Assembly (NCBI GenBank): GCA_015295835.1 | Contig: DVEG01000025.1 | Coordinates: 1 to 64,000, forward strand | Source: Oscillatoriaceae cyanobacterium M7585_C2015_266 | GTDB taxonomy: Bacteria > Cyanobacteriota > Cyanobacteriia > Cyanobacteriales > Oscillatoriaceae | Length of the DNA stretch: 64,000 nt | Direction: 5' to 3' | Shown: one piece after another, positions 29,608 to 38,213 of the stretch | Layout of the letters: each line of letters opens with the position of its first letter | Numbering within the stretch: the first letter of the stretch is position 1 | The notes under the pieces: generated by a model | What the model saw: only the letters and a program-made list of their open reading frames with translations | Told to the model about the DNA's origin: nothing | Databases searched by the model: none | Position numbers and translations under genes: made by a program

Positions 29608-30621
29608 ATGAACATGAATAAGTTAGCAGAGAAAGATAGTAAAGTTAAAATACTATCAGGATTTCAACAATTACTTGCTGAACGAAAAAAAGTAGGATCA
29701 AAAGTTTCTACAAAAGAAGAAGAGGCAGCTAAAGAAAAAAATAAGCAACTTCTAGAGGTGACTTCTACATATACTATTGATAGTATTGTTAAAGGGCTGG
29801 CAAATTTACAATTAGACTTTAACAGGATTATAAACGAACTCTCCGATAAATTAACGGGTGAGTCTTCTAAGTTGGATGAACTCAAGCAAGCGATCGCTAT
29901 TGAAACCCAGCACTTGCAAGAGCTACAGCAAATCCGCATCGTAGCCGAAGCCTTACATATTTTAACCTTAGAACATCAAGAAAAATTAAAGCTTCTGGAA
30001 AGAGAAGCCGCTGATTACCGACAAGCCCTAGAAAAAGATATAGCATTCCAACGCAAGGCTTGGCAAAAAGAACAAGAGGAATTTGAAGCAACTGTAAAAG
30101 AACAAGAAGAAATATTAGCAAAAGAACGTCAGCAGGAAGCAGAAGATTATCAATACCAAATAAACCGCGATCGCCAAATTGAAATGGATGAATATGAACA
30201 AAGAAAACGCCAACTGCAAAGAGAGCTACAAGAAACAGAAGAAAATAAACAAAAACAGTGGCGAGAGCGTGAAAAAATCCTGGCAGATAATCAAAAATTA
30301 TTTGAAGAATATCAACAGAAAATAGCAGCTTTGCCAGAGGAACTAAAACAAGCAGAGGAAGAAGCCCGTAAAAAAGCGATCGAAGAAATTAACCGAGATG
30401 CAAAAGTTAAAGCAGAGCTATTTGAAAAAGAATGGCAAAGCACCAAACAGGGATATGAGTTAAAAATTCAATCTCTAGAAGCAACAATTCAGCGACAATC
30501 CCAACAAATCGCCGATTTATCTTCACAATTACAAGCAGCAATGCGACAAGCTCAAGAACTTGCTATGAGAGCATTTGCCAATTCTTCCAATACTGCACCG
30601 GCGGAAAAAGAAAAAAATTAA
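29608..30621 (+). CDS. Coiled-coil protein, tandem paralogue 1
   Basis: 337 residues. A short N-terminal segment precedes an almost continuous charged coiled coil (about 75-320) rich in Glu, Lys and Gln, often labelled myosin-like in automatic annotation. Shared with the next gene: a GLANLQLDFNRIINELSDKL segment near residue 65, the DYQYQINRDRQIEMDEYE block near 180 and YELKIQSLEATIQ near 290. No signal peptide or membrane segment. It could be structural or filament-forming, but nothing shows this directly. The pair is separated by 52 bp and probably cotranscribed. Confidence 0.8.
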   Translation: MNMNKLAEKDSKVKILSGFQQLLAERKKVGSKVSTKEEEAAKEKNKQLLEVTSTYTIDSIVKGLANLQLDFNRIINELSDKLTGESSKLDELKQAIAIETQHLQELQQIRIVAEALHILTLEHQEKLKLLEREAADYRQALEKDIAFQRKAWQKEQEEFEATVKEQEEILAKERQQEAEDYQYQINRDRQIEMDEYEQRKRQLQRELQETEENKQKQWREREKILADNQKLFEEYQQKIAALPEELKQAEEEARKKAIEEINRDAKVKAELFEKEWQSTKQGYELKIQSLEATIQRQSQQIADLSSQLQAAMRQAQELAMRAFANSSNTAPAEKEKN

Positions 30622-30673
30622 CTTTCAAAATGGTTTCTGAACGAACAATTAATATAAAATGCCCGAGGTAAAT

Positions 30674-31765
30674 ATGGCAGCAAAAAAAATAAACTCTAAG
30701 AGTACAAAAGAAGAAATTTTAAAAGCGTTTGAAGAATTAAATCAGGAAAAAGTAGCCCTAGAGGAGGAATTAACTAAACTACGAAAAGAGCAGAAATCTT
30801 TAGACTCACGCCAGCCGATTAATCAAGTAAAAATAGAACCTCAACACAAAAACGCACCAAGTCAAGTTGCCCAAGAGCGAATGAAACAGAAAATTGAAGG
30901 GCTAAAAAAGTTACAACTGGGATTTGGAGGTGCCGTCAGCGAGTTATCAGAAGAGCTTACTTCAGAAGCCTCTAAGCTGCAAGAAATTCAAAAATTGGTT
31001 GCAGAAGAAATTGAGCAGTTAAAAGCTCTGCACAATATAGAAGTCTCTGAAGATACTTTAGATACACTGCTCCAACAATATGAAGAAAGCGTCAAAAATT
31101 TTGAGACAGAATTAGAGGAGCGGCAGGAATCATTAGAGCAAGAAAAGCTGGAGCTGAAAAGAAGTTGGGATAAAGAGCAAGAAAAACGGAAAAAGACAAT
31201 TAAAGAGCGCAATGAATTGCAGACAAAACTACGGGAGCGGGAAGTACAAGAATATCAGTATAATATAAAATTAGAACGCCAACGCGATACAGAGGAATAC
31301 GAATTACGCAAACAAGCCCTCTATAAGGAATTGGAAGAAATTAAGCAGCAAAAGGAAAAAGAATGGGCAGAGCAAGAAAAAGCACTTTCTCTTCGCGAAA
31401 AGCAATTTGAAGAAGCGAAAGCTAAGGTAGAAGCCTTTCCAAAAGAAAAGGAAGCGGCGATTAAGAAAGCAACAGAAGAAGGCAAAAGCATTGCCTTCTA
31501 TCAAGCAAAAATTAAAGCTGATTTGTATGCTAAAGAAGTAGAAGGGCAAAAGCGCTTCTATGAGTTGAGAATTCAATCCCTAGAAGAAACGATTAAAAAT
31601 CAGGAAGGGCAAATTGCCAGCCTCTGGAAGCAACTTGAAGCCGCACTTAAGCAGGTTCAGGATTTAGCAGTTAAAGCAATCGAGGGAGCCTCGAATTTAA
31701 GTTCGTCTCAAGTTCTTAAAGAAATCGCTCTGGAGCAAGCAAAGACAATTCAAAAAGGCAAGTAA
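30674..31765 (+). CDS. Coiled-coil protein, tandem paralogue 2
   Basis: 363 residues from the ATG at 30674, which has GAGG 6 bp upstream; an ATG at 30659 adds five residues and lacks an RBS. Same plan as the preceding gene: GLKKLQLGFGGAVSELSEEL near 75, EYQYNIKLERQRDTEEYE near 200 and YELRIQSLEETIK near 295 align with it, so the two arose by duplication. Nearly all of it is predicted coiled coil. It ends 7 bp from the stop of the converging SPFH gene. Soluble, function unknown. Confidence 0.8.
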   Translation: MAAKKINSKSTKEEILKAFEELNQEKVALEEELTKLRKEQKSLDSRQPINQVKIEPQHKNAPSQVAQERMKQKIEGLKKLQLGFGGAVSELSEELTSEASKLQEIQKLVAEEIEQLKALHNIEVSEDTLDTLLQQYEESVKNFETELEERQESLEQEKLELKRSWDKEQEKRKKTIKERNELQTKLREREVQEYQYNIKLERQRDTEEYELRKQALYKELEEIKQQKEKEWAEQEKALSLREKQFEEAKAKVEAFPKEKEAAIKKATEEGKSIAFYQAKIKADLYAKEVEGQKRFYELRIQSLEETIKNQEGQIASLWKQLEAALKQVQDLAVKAIEGASNLSSSQVLKEIALEQAKTIQKGK

Positions 31766-31772
31766 AGAGTTT

Positions 31773-32648
31773 TTAATTTCCTTGAAGCAGGATTGGCAAT
31801 TTTTCTTCGCCAGAGCCAATAACGATGACTTTGGTGTTAGAAGAGGTTGCCAATTTTTCCATGGCTTCGATATTTTTCCACTGCAGGTATTGCGGTGTCA
31901 GCCCTTGAGAGACTATTTTTTGAAAATTGGCGATGCCTTTAGCTTCTATTTGTTTGCGTTCCGCTTCTTTGCGTTCTTTTTGTAGTACGAATTCCATTTG
32001 TTGGCTTTCCTGCTCAGCTCGCAGTTTTTCTTGGATCGCAGCTTGCAGGTTTTGCGGCAGTTGTACATCTCTTAAGAGAGTTTCTTCAACGATGAAACCT
32101 AGGGGAGTCACCTGCTGGGAAAGCTCTTCACGAATTTTGTCAGTAATTTCTTGCCGTTTTTCTGTGTAAACGCCTTTGGATTCGTAGCTTGAAGTGATTT
32201 TGCGGATAATGGAGCGAAAGCGGGAAATTACTATTTCTTGTTCGTCGGTGCCAATTTTTTTATAGACTTCCGCAGCTTTTTCGGGATTGAGAGAATATTG
32301 CAAGCTAACATCTAAATTGAGGAGCAATCCTTCTCTGGAAGTGGTGGATACCGTTTCTTTGATATCCTTGATTCGCGTCGAGAATTTGACAAGTTTGGAG
32401 AAGGGATTGAGGAAATGGATACCTGGTTTGAGGGGAGTGGGGGAGACAGAGCCGAATGTGTCAACAACCCCTACATAGCCAGCGGGTATAATGGTAATGA
32501 GCCGGGAAATACAGATAAGCGCTCCCAATAGGGCGACTACTAGCGCGATTGCTTTTACTCTCTTGCGTTTGTTTTCCGGCAAATAATTTGCACCCGCAAA
32601 GGTTAAACTAGAACTTAGAGTTACGATTAGTGAAAAAATAAATAGCAT
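31773..32648 (-). CDS. SPFH/Band 7 (prohibitin-like) membrane protein
   Basis: 291 residues, start ATG with AGGAATTC upstream. An N-terminal hydrophobic segment, a second membrane helix (about 33-55, VVALLGALICISRLITIIP), then the SPFH domain beginning IPAGYVGVVDTFGSV (about 53-220) and a charged helical tail (EKLRAEQESQQMEF, KERKEAERKQIEAKG). Such proteins oligomerise into ring-like cages in the membrane and often shield or regulate proteases such as FtsH. It resembles the prohibitin homologue Slr1106 of Synechocystis in architecture. Two M48 proteases and an M50 protease are in the same window, though not adjacent. Confidence 0.9.
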   Translation of the reverse strand: MLFIFSLIVTLSSSLTFAGANYLPENKRKRVKAIALVVALLGALICISRLITIIPAGYVGVVDTFGSVSPTPLKPGIHFLNPFSKLVKFSTRIKDIKETVSTTSREGLLLNLDVSLQYSLNPEKAAEVYKKIGTDEQEIVISRFRSIIRKITSSYESKGVYTEKRQEITDKIREELSQQVTPLGFIVEETLLRDVQLPQNLQAAIQEKLRAEQESQQMEFVLQKERKEAERKQIEAKGIANFQKIVSQGLTPQYLQWKNIEAMEKLATSSNTKVIVIGSGEEKLPILLQGN

Positions 32649-32880
32649 GAATTCCTAACCTCTACTTTCTCTCTTTCTATCTTACTCATTTCTACGCCTA
32701 AACTTTTATGCAAATTGCTAAATATTAATTTTTGTAACAAAAAGCCACAGTGGGGGGCGCTCGCTGTGAGTCAACAGTAGTATCAACCAAAAGATATCTT
32801 AATATTCCGCAGGTTGGCAGGCGCAGCCATTGCTAGGCAAGCGTTATCTGCCTAAACGTATAGACAAGGTAGAATAAGGA

Positions 32881-33843
32881 ATGGCAAAGGCTCTGTTAGC
32901 AGGTTGCACTATTAGCAAGGATAATAATAAAATGGAGGAGAAACTCAGACAGCTCGTGCGCTCTGCGCAACAGCACCCCCCCGAAACCGAAGAAAAGCAA
33001 AAGGCTATCTGTGAATTGGCAGATGAAATTCTGCGAGCGCGAAAAATTTGTCGTTTGCCAAAAGGGCAACCGCTCTCAGGAATTTATTTAGATATTTACC
33101 AGCAAGCACACGCTAGCCTTTGCCGTCAGCTTGAGGAAAAAATTGACACATACGCTCCCCAATCTCAATCCCTGAGAGAGTGGGCAAATTTATTACGCGA
33201 TAGTGCATTAAAAGAAGTATTAGATGACGCTCAACTGAAAAAAATAGCCCTCGAAGCCCAACGCCACCCCCCAGGCAGTGAGCTGCGACAGCACGCTTTG
33301 CGGGAATTAGTAGAAGCAATTCGCCTGTCGGGCAAACTTTGCCGCCCCCATCGCAGTAAATTTTCACCAGCATTTTACGAACTTGCTTATGAGGAAGCAG
33401 TAAATCAAACATTACTTTATGTTTGCCAGAAAATAGACAATTACGATCCCAACAGAGGAAAAGAAAAAAAATTTATTAACTGGGTAAATTTCCGGATAGA
33501 TAAAATTCTTATAGATTTGCAAAACGAAATAAGAAATACAAAACAAGATAAATTTCCCACCTTAGCAGAATTGGAAAATATAGTTAATTATAAAGAAGAA
33601 AATGAGCAATTAATATCCGAAGTGTTGAGAGAGTTGATAGAAAAAGATGAGAAAAAAATTTTTAGAAAAAAGTATATCAGAGACTATCCCGCTGCCAATT
33701 TCCAAAACCTTGCCCTAGCAATTATCGCGGGTAAAAGCTGGCAAGAGATTTCGGCAGAATTAGGAATTAAGGAAACAACACTAAGAAGTTTTTTCCGGCG
33801 ATGCTGTCAAAAATTTGCTCCTATTTTTCGCGAATACTTGTAA
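32881..33843 (+). CDS. Sigma-70-like DNA-binding protein with internal duplication (CHAT operon gene 1)
   Basis: 320 residues from the ATG at 32881; an ATG at 32932 is an alternative. Two related blocks each begin QQHPPE/QRHPPG and resemble sigma region 2: one near 25-110 and a second near 125-210 that retains YDPNRGKEKKFINWVNFRIDKIL. The C-terminal part has a helix-turn-helix-like AIIAGKSWQEISAELGIKE (about 280-300) as in sigma region 4. Sigma-like proteins of this type occur beside DUF1822 and CHAT genes in cyanobacteria. It may work as a regulator or atypical sigma factor for the operon; this is inference. The next gene starts 19 bp on. Confidence 0.75.
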   Translation: MAKALLAGCTISKDNNKMEEKLRQLVRSAQQHPPETEEKQKAICELADEILRARKICRLPKGQPLSGIYLDIYQQAHASLCRQLEEKIDTYAPQSQSLREWANLLRDSALKEVLDDAQLKKIALEAQRHPPGSELRQHALRELVEAIRLSGKLCRPHRSKFSPAFYELAYEEAVNQTLLYVCQKIDNYDPNRGKEKKFINWVNFRIDKILIDLQNEIRNTKQDKFPTLAELENIVNYKEENEQLISEVLRELIEKDEKKIFRKKYIRDYPAANFQNLALAIIAGKSWQEISAELGIKETTLRSFFRRCCQKFAPIFREYL

Positions 33844-33862
33844 TTGAATAAGGCAGGCATTT

Positions 33863-34852
33863 ATGAATCACGCTATCGAACCCATAACTTTCACAGTTTC
33901 TCTATCCCTGTCTGCGCATCGCGCCGCAGAAAAATTTTCCCGCCAGCAATCCAATCCGCGCAAAGCTAAACAAGTCTATCTAAATACACTGGCAGTATAT
34001 GCCGTAAATTTTTATTTGGGGTGTCTAGGATTCGAGACGGATTTAGAAAACAGCGAAAGTTGGAATCCAGTAATGCAAACGCTGCTAGATGCAGCCGATT
34101 TAAAAATAAAAAATATCGGAAAATTAGAATGCAGAGCCGTGCTGCCTGATGCCGATTGGATTGAGGTGCCGCCCGAAGTTTGGGAAGATAGAATTGGCTG
34201 CGTGGCAGTAAAACTCAGCAAATCTTTGCGGGAAGCAACCCTGCTGGGATTTATTAAACAAATGCCGGAAAAATTTTTTATGTATCAATTGTCATCACTG
34301 GAAGATTTACCGGAATATTTGCAAACAATTGCCAGGCGATCGCAGCCACTCTCAAAAATAGAAAATCCTCAGAATAAGGAAGAAGCAACCAAACCCATCG
34401 AAGGAGCAATTGCCAAATTAAAACAGTGGTTTGAAGGGATTTTTGAGCCAGATTGGCAGCCAGTTGAATTAGTCTTAGCAGCGAATTTTAGAAGCCCAAC
34501 TCACCCCGTCAGTGGCAATATTGAAACATCAAAAGCTAGCATCAGTCGAGCAAAAATCATAAACTTGGGAATGCAACTGGCTGAAACTACCGTCGCTCTA
34601 GTAGTGCGCCTGACAACCACCGCGACTGAAGAAATCGATGTGCGCTTGCGACTATATCCCGCTCGCGAGAATTACCTACCAAAAGATCTAAAATTAACCG
34701 TAGTGGATGAATCGGGAAAGGTTTGCATGGAAGCGCAAGCCCGCAGAGCCGATAACTGGATACAATTGCAATTCGGAGCCTTACCGGGAGAAAAATTCAG
34801 CACGATCATTTCTTTAAGAGATGTTAGCATTAAAGAAAACTTTGTAATCTGA
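33863..34852 (+). CDS. DUF1822 family protein (CHAT operon gene 2)
   Basis: 329 residues. The N terminus fits DUF1822: TVSLSLSAHRAAEKFSRQQ, then KAKQVYLNTLAVYAVNFYL and a WNPVMQTLLDAADLKI block, followed by PPEVWEDRIGCVAVKLS. The C-terminal part (about 190-325) is beta-rich and contains LRLYPARENYLPKDLKL. No signal peptide or membrane helix. The molecular function is unknown; the family is found almost only in cyanobacteria and repeatedly next to CHAT and sigma-like genes. It starts 20 bp after the sigma-like gene and ends 30 bp before the CHAT gene. Confidence 0.85.
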   Translation: MNHAIEPITFTVSLSLSAHRAAEKFSRQQSNPRKAKQVYLNTLAVYAVNFYLGCLGFETDLENSESWNPVMQTLLDAADLKIKNIGKLECRAVLPDADWIEVPPEVWEDRIGCVAVKLSKSLREATLLGFIKQMPEKFFMYQLSSLEDLPEYLQTIARRSQPLSKIENPQNKEEATKPIEGAIAKLKQWFEGIFEPDWQPVELVLAANFRSPTHPVSGNIETSKASISRAKIINLGMQLAETTVALVVRLTTTATEEIDVRLRLYPARENYLPKDLKLTVVDESGKVCMEAQARRADNWIQLQFGALPGEKFSTIISLRDVSIKENFVI

Positions 34853-34882
34853 GATTACAAGCTCTGTCAGGAGAAAGCTATT

Positions 34883-35980
34883 ATGCCAAAAGTAATCAGA
34901 CTGCGACTCCTAGAAGAAAACTCCGTACAGGGATTCCCGGTAATTTTAGAAATAAGGGAAGAGGGGGCGTTAGTTCACAGAGAATATGATAACATAGGGT
35001 TTCTCCCACCACTGCCGCAACAGCTAGAAGCATCTTTTGCTAACTGGCAGACAACTTATCGTGAATTGACAGACGCCCGCTCCCTAACCCAAGTGGGCAC
35101 CCGCCTTAGCCCCAAACCAGGAGTAACCAATCGCTCTTATTGCGAATACAGCGACGAATTAGAAAAACGATTGAATGAATGGCTTAACTCCGTAGATAGC
35201 CGCTGGCAGACCATCCGAGACAGTTTAATCGCAAATCGAGCAGTTTCAGGAGAAGAAATTCGCGTCATTATAGAAACAGACGATATCCGTTTACAGCACT
35301 TACCCTGGCAAGAGTGGGATTTATTTACAGAATACTACCCGCAAGCAGAAATCGCTTTGAGTGTTCCCGTAAAAGCCACGTCAATTATTCCTCCACCTAG
35401 ATATTCGCAAGTAAGAATCTTAGTGGCTGTCGGCAAAAGCGACGGAATTAATACCGAATTTGATCTAGAAGTGATCCATAATTTAAAAACAAAAGGGGCA
35501 GAGGTGATTTCTCTTCTCCAACCCAAACCGGAGAAGTTATATAATGCCCTGCGGGATGAAAAAGGCTACCACATTTTTGTTTTTATCGGGCACAGCGGCA
35601 GCCAGGAAAACGGGCAAATCGGCTGGATTGAAGTAAACGAAACAGATAGTTTACGGATTAAAGATTTTAAAGATGCCATAAAAAGAGCAATAAAAAACGG
35701 GCTACAATTGGCGATTTTTAATTCCTGCGACGGGTTGGGATTGGCGAGACAACTAGCTGAGTACAATCTGCCTCAAAGTATCGTCATGCGCGAACCAATA
35801 CCCGATCCGGTGGCTCAGGATTTTTTGAAACATTTCTTTGCGGAGTTTGTGGGAGGAAAATCTTTATTTAGCGCTGTGCGAGAAGCACGAGAACGTTTGG
35901 AACATTGGAATTTATTTTATCCGGGGGCAAAGTGGCTGCCCACTATTTGTATTAATCCGTCAGTGCAACCGCTAACGTGA
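34883..35980 (+). CDS. CHAT-domain caspase-like protease (CHAT operon gene 3)
   Basis: 365 residues, start ATG with AGGAGA upstream. The N-terminal ~150 residues form an uncharacterised domain containing ERLNEWL-type helices and the LPWQEWD motif often seen just before CHAT domains. The CHAT domain covers about 165-360: the catalytic His lies in VFIGHSG and the catalytic Cys in IFNSCDGLGLA, both present. It lacks the N-terminal TPR array of TPR-CHAT proteins such as Csx29, so activation must come through another partner, perhaps the DUF1822 or the anchored protein of the same operon. CHAT proteases are linked to programmed cell death and phage defence; the role here is inferred. Confidence 0.88.
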   Translation: MPKVIRLRLLEENSVQGFPVILEIREEGALVHREYDNIGFLPPLPQQLEASFANWQTTYRELTDARSLTQVGTRLSPKPGVTNRSYCEYSDELEKRLNEWLNSVDSRWQTIRDSLIANRAVSGEEIRVIIETDDIRLQHLPWQEWDLFTEYYPQAEIALSVPVKATSIIPPPRYSQVRILVAVGKSDGINTEFDLEVIHNLKTKGAEVISLLQPKPEKLYNALRDEKGYHIFVFIGHSGSQENGQIGWIEVNETDSLRIKDFKDAIKRAIKNGLQLAIFNSCDGLGLARQLAEYNLPQSIVMREPIPDPVAQDFLKHFFAEFVGGKSLFSAVREARERLEHWNLFYPGAKWLPTICINPSVQPLT

Positions 35981-35986
35981 CAGGAA

Positions 35987-37084
35987 TTGGGGAGCAATAA
36001 GATTGCGAAATCCCTTTTGCCTCCGACAACGTCGCCGCCTGTTAATACACCGCAAAAATTTTTTAAAGTAGCGCTCGCTTCGGGAATGATTGGCGCAGTT
36101 GCCGGAGGTGCACTCGCTTTATCTGTTACAAAAACATCCGCCCCACTACCACCACCTACTCCTCAAACCTACAAACCTTCTACCTTCCTTTCCCTTAAAG
36201 AAATAACATATCCTCGCGCCACATTGCACTATGGCGGTAGCACTGCTTGGGCACCAATTCGTCGCTTAGTAGACGAAAAAATCAAAAAAGATTTAGTCGA
36301 TTTTAATATAGTCTATACACAACACCCCACCCAACCAGCAGGTTCCGGCACTGGTATCAAAATGTTACTAGACGGGCAGCTATCTTTTGCTCAATCTTCC
36401 CGCCCAATTTCCGATAGCGAATATGAAATAGCAGCGCGTAGGGGATTACGGTTGAGACAAGTGCCCGTCGCGATCGATGGAATTGCGATTATCGTTCACC
36501 CTAATTTAAAAATAGAAGGATTAACTTTAGCGCAATTAAAAGATATTTACACGGGTAAAATTACTAATTGGCGCCAACTCGGCGCTCAACCTATAAAAAT
36601 AAAACCGTACATGCCCCCGCTAGGTAGCGGTGCAACTGAACTGTTTAAAGAAACTATTTTACTATCCGAAAATTGGGGAAAAAATGTTGTATCTATAGAA
36701 ACACCAACTGAAGCCATCAGAAAAGTCAGTCAGCCTCAAAATCCAAACGAAATAGGAGGCATCTATTTTGCTTCAGCTTCTAATTTAGTCCGGCAGTGCA
36801 ATGTCAAACCACTACCTATCAGCCGCCACGCCGGAAGTTCATTAGTAGCTCCCTATGAAGGAAAACTCGTTCCCCGTGAAAAATGTCCAAGAGAACGAAA
36901 TACTCTTAATACTAAAGCTTTTGAAAATGGAGAGTACCCACTTACCCGCCGTTTGTTTACAATCATCAAGCAAGACGGGCAAATAGACGAGCAAGCGGGA
37001 GAAGCTTATACACAGTTGCTATTAACCGACGAGGGGCAAGAACTAATCGAAAAGGCAGGGTTTATTCCGATCCGCTCTAGGTAA
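35987..37084 (+). CDS. Membrane-anchored PstS-like substrate-binding protein (CHAT operon gene 4)
   Basis: 365 residues from a TTG start 6 bp after the CHAT stop; the start is uncertain since no good ATG or GTG is near. One N-terminal hydrophobic helix (about 30-48, ALASGMIGAVAGGALALSV) precedes a Pro-rich linker and a PBP-like domain of the phosphate-binding type (about 75-360), with GGSTAWAPI, GSGTGIKMLLDGQLSFAQSSRP and IDGIAIIVHP. The GSGTG and SSRP ligand loops are present. No ABC transporter genes accompany it, so a sensor role is more likely than uptake. It would sit on the outer face of the membrane and could signal to the cytosolic operon partners; that is inference. Confidence 0.8.
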   Translation: MGSNKIAKSLLPPTTSPPVNTPQKFFKVALASGMIGAVAGGALALSVTKTSAPLPPPTPQTYKPSTFLSLKEITYPRATLHYGGSTAWAPIRRLVDEKIKKDLVDFNIVYTQHPTQPAGSGTGIKMLLDGQLSFAQSSRPISDSEYEIAARRGLRLRQVPVAIDGIAIIVHPNLKIEGLTLAQLKDIYTGKITNWRQLGAQPIKIKPYMPPLGSGATELFKETILLSENWGKNVVSIETPTEAIRKVSQPQNPNEIGGIYFASASNLVRQCNVKPLPISRHAGSSLVAPYEGKLVPREKCPRERNTLNTKAFENGEYPLTRRLFTIIKQDGQIDEQAGEAYTQLLLTDEGQELIEKAGFIPIRSR

Positions 37085-37096
37085 GCGGATTTTTTG
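37070..37096 (+). terminator. Intrinsic terminator overlapping the stop of the PstS-like gene
   Basis: ATCCGCT (37070-37076) pairs perfectly with AGCGGAT (37084-37090) across a 7-nt loop, and a T-run follows. The TAA at 37082-37084 lies inside the loop and 3' arm, so the last codons encode the 5' arm. It closes the four-gene operon. Confidence 0.85.
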
Positions 37097-37168
37097 GTTT
37101 TCTACCAGAAATAAAAAGTATATATATTAATATGTATGTAAACGCCATTCCTCGCTAAGTTCACCCCT

Positions 37169-38164
37169 ATGCCCACCTATACTGGAATCTCCAGCGAAGC
37201 CTTTCGCCACCCCCTTGATCGCGAAGCCGAGCAAGCATTGCGAAGTTTACCAGGATTCGATCTCGTCGCTCGCAAATTTGTCGAATTTATCTATGAACGC
37301 CCGCAGTACGTTTTTCTGATGGGCAACAGTATTCAAGTAGGACCGCGCCAATATTCCAGCATTTATCAGATATTTCGAGAATGCCTGCGCGATTTAGACA
37401 TTTACCCTGAACCTGCTCTATTTATCAGCCAAAATCCTCTCGCCAACGCCTACGCATTAGGACAAGAGCAGCCCTGTGTAGTATTAAATGCTGGTTTGTT
37501 AGATTTATTGAATGAGGCAGAACTCCGTGCCGTAATTGCCCACGAATTGGGACATATTAAATGCAGTCACACAACTTTAACTCAGATGGCACTATGGGTG
37601 ACGGGATTTGCTTCTTTCATTGGCGATTTGACACTTGGAATTGGTAATATTCTCAGCAGAGGCTTAATATTTGCCTTTTATGAATGGCTACGAAAAGCAG
37701 AATTATCTGCAGATCGCGCCTCTCTTTTAGTCATGGATGACTTAAATCCTGTTTTATATTCTATGATGAAATTATCGGGCGGCAGCATGCGTCGTGGACA
37801 TGAATGCAGTTTAGATGAGTTTATCAAACAAGCACAAAAATATCAGGAACTCGACGAAAACGCCCTCAATCAAGTCTATAAGTTTTTGTTGTATAATAAT
37901 ATCGCACAAGGAGTGTTTCTAAGTCATCCGTTTACGGTAGAACGAGTCACCTACATACAAGAGTGGGCAAATTCGGAAGAATACCGCCAAATTCGCTTAG
38001 GCAATTACAAAAGAGCTGAGGCTGAAGGAGCTGTGGAAGTGCCTGCCCAACCCTCGACTTCAAAGACGAATAAAAAAGAAGATGTGGAAGCATTGCGGCG
38101 TCAAGTAAAGGAATTACAAGAGCAAATAGAGCGAATTAAACAAGAGCGTTCTTCCTGCAAATAG
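37169..38164 (+). CDS. M48 family zinc metalloprotease, cytosolic type with C-terminal coiled coil
   Basis: 331 residues. The zinc motif is AHELGHIKCSH near residue 131, with the third ligand in KAELSADRAS near 177. Unlike HtpX there is no pair of N-terminal membrane helices; a single hydrophobic stretch (about 145-172) follows the motif. The C-terminal 40 residues form a coiled coil (VEALRRQVKELQEQIERIKQ). It comes 84 bp after the CHAT operon terminator, so it is probably separately transcribed but may belong to the same neighbourhood. The family degrades misfolded membrane or soluble proteins; the substrate is unknown. Confidence 0.88.
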   Translation: MPTYTGISSEAFRHPLDREAEQALRSLPGFDLVARKFVEFIYERPQYVFLMGNSIQVGPRQYSSIYQIFRECLRDLDIYPEPALFISQNPLANAYALGQEQPCVVLNAGLLDLLNEAELRAVIAHELGHIKCSHTTLTQMALWVTGFASFIGDLTLGIGNILSRGLIFAFYEWLRKAELSADRASLLVMDDLNPVLYSMMKLSGGSMRRGHECSLDEFIKQAQKYQELDENALNQVYKFLLYNNIAQGVFLSHPFTVERVTYIQEWANSEEYRQIRLGNYKRAEAEGAVEVPAQPSTSKTNKKEDVEALRRQVKELQEQIERIKQERSSCK

Positions 38165-38183
38165 GAGTTATAATTTCGCGAAA

Positions 38184-38210
38184 GCCCCTATTATAATACA
38201 GGGGGTTTTT
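38184..38210. terminator. Terminator hairpin between M48 protease and MFS genes
   Basis: CCCCT and AGGGG enclose an AT-rich loop and are followed on the plus strand by GTTTTT. The genes converge here, and A-rich sequence on the other side (AAAG) could let it act weakly in both directions. Confidence 0.65.
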
Positions 38211-38213
38211 GAG

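Noticed and set aside
24014-38164. Integrated prophage or genomic island
   Set aside because: No integrase, attachment-site repeats, phage structural genes or tRNA at the borders; codon use looks similar to the flanks.
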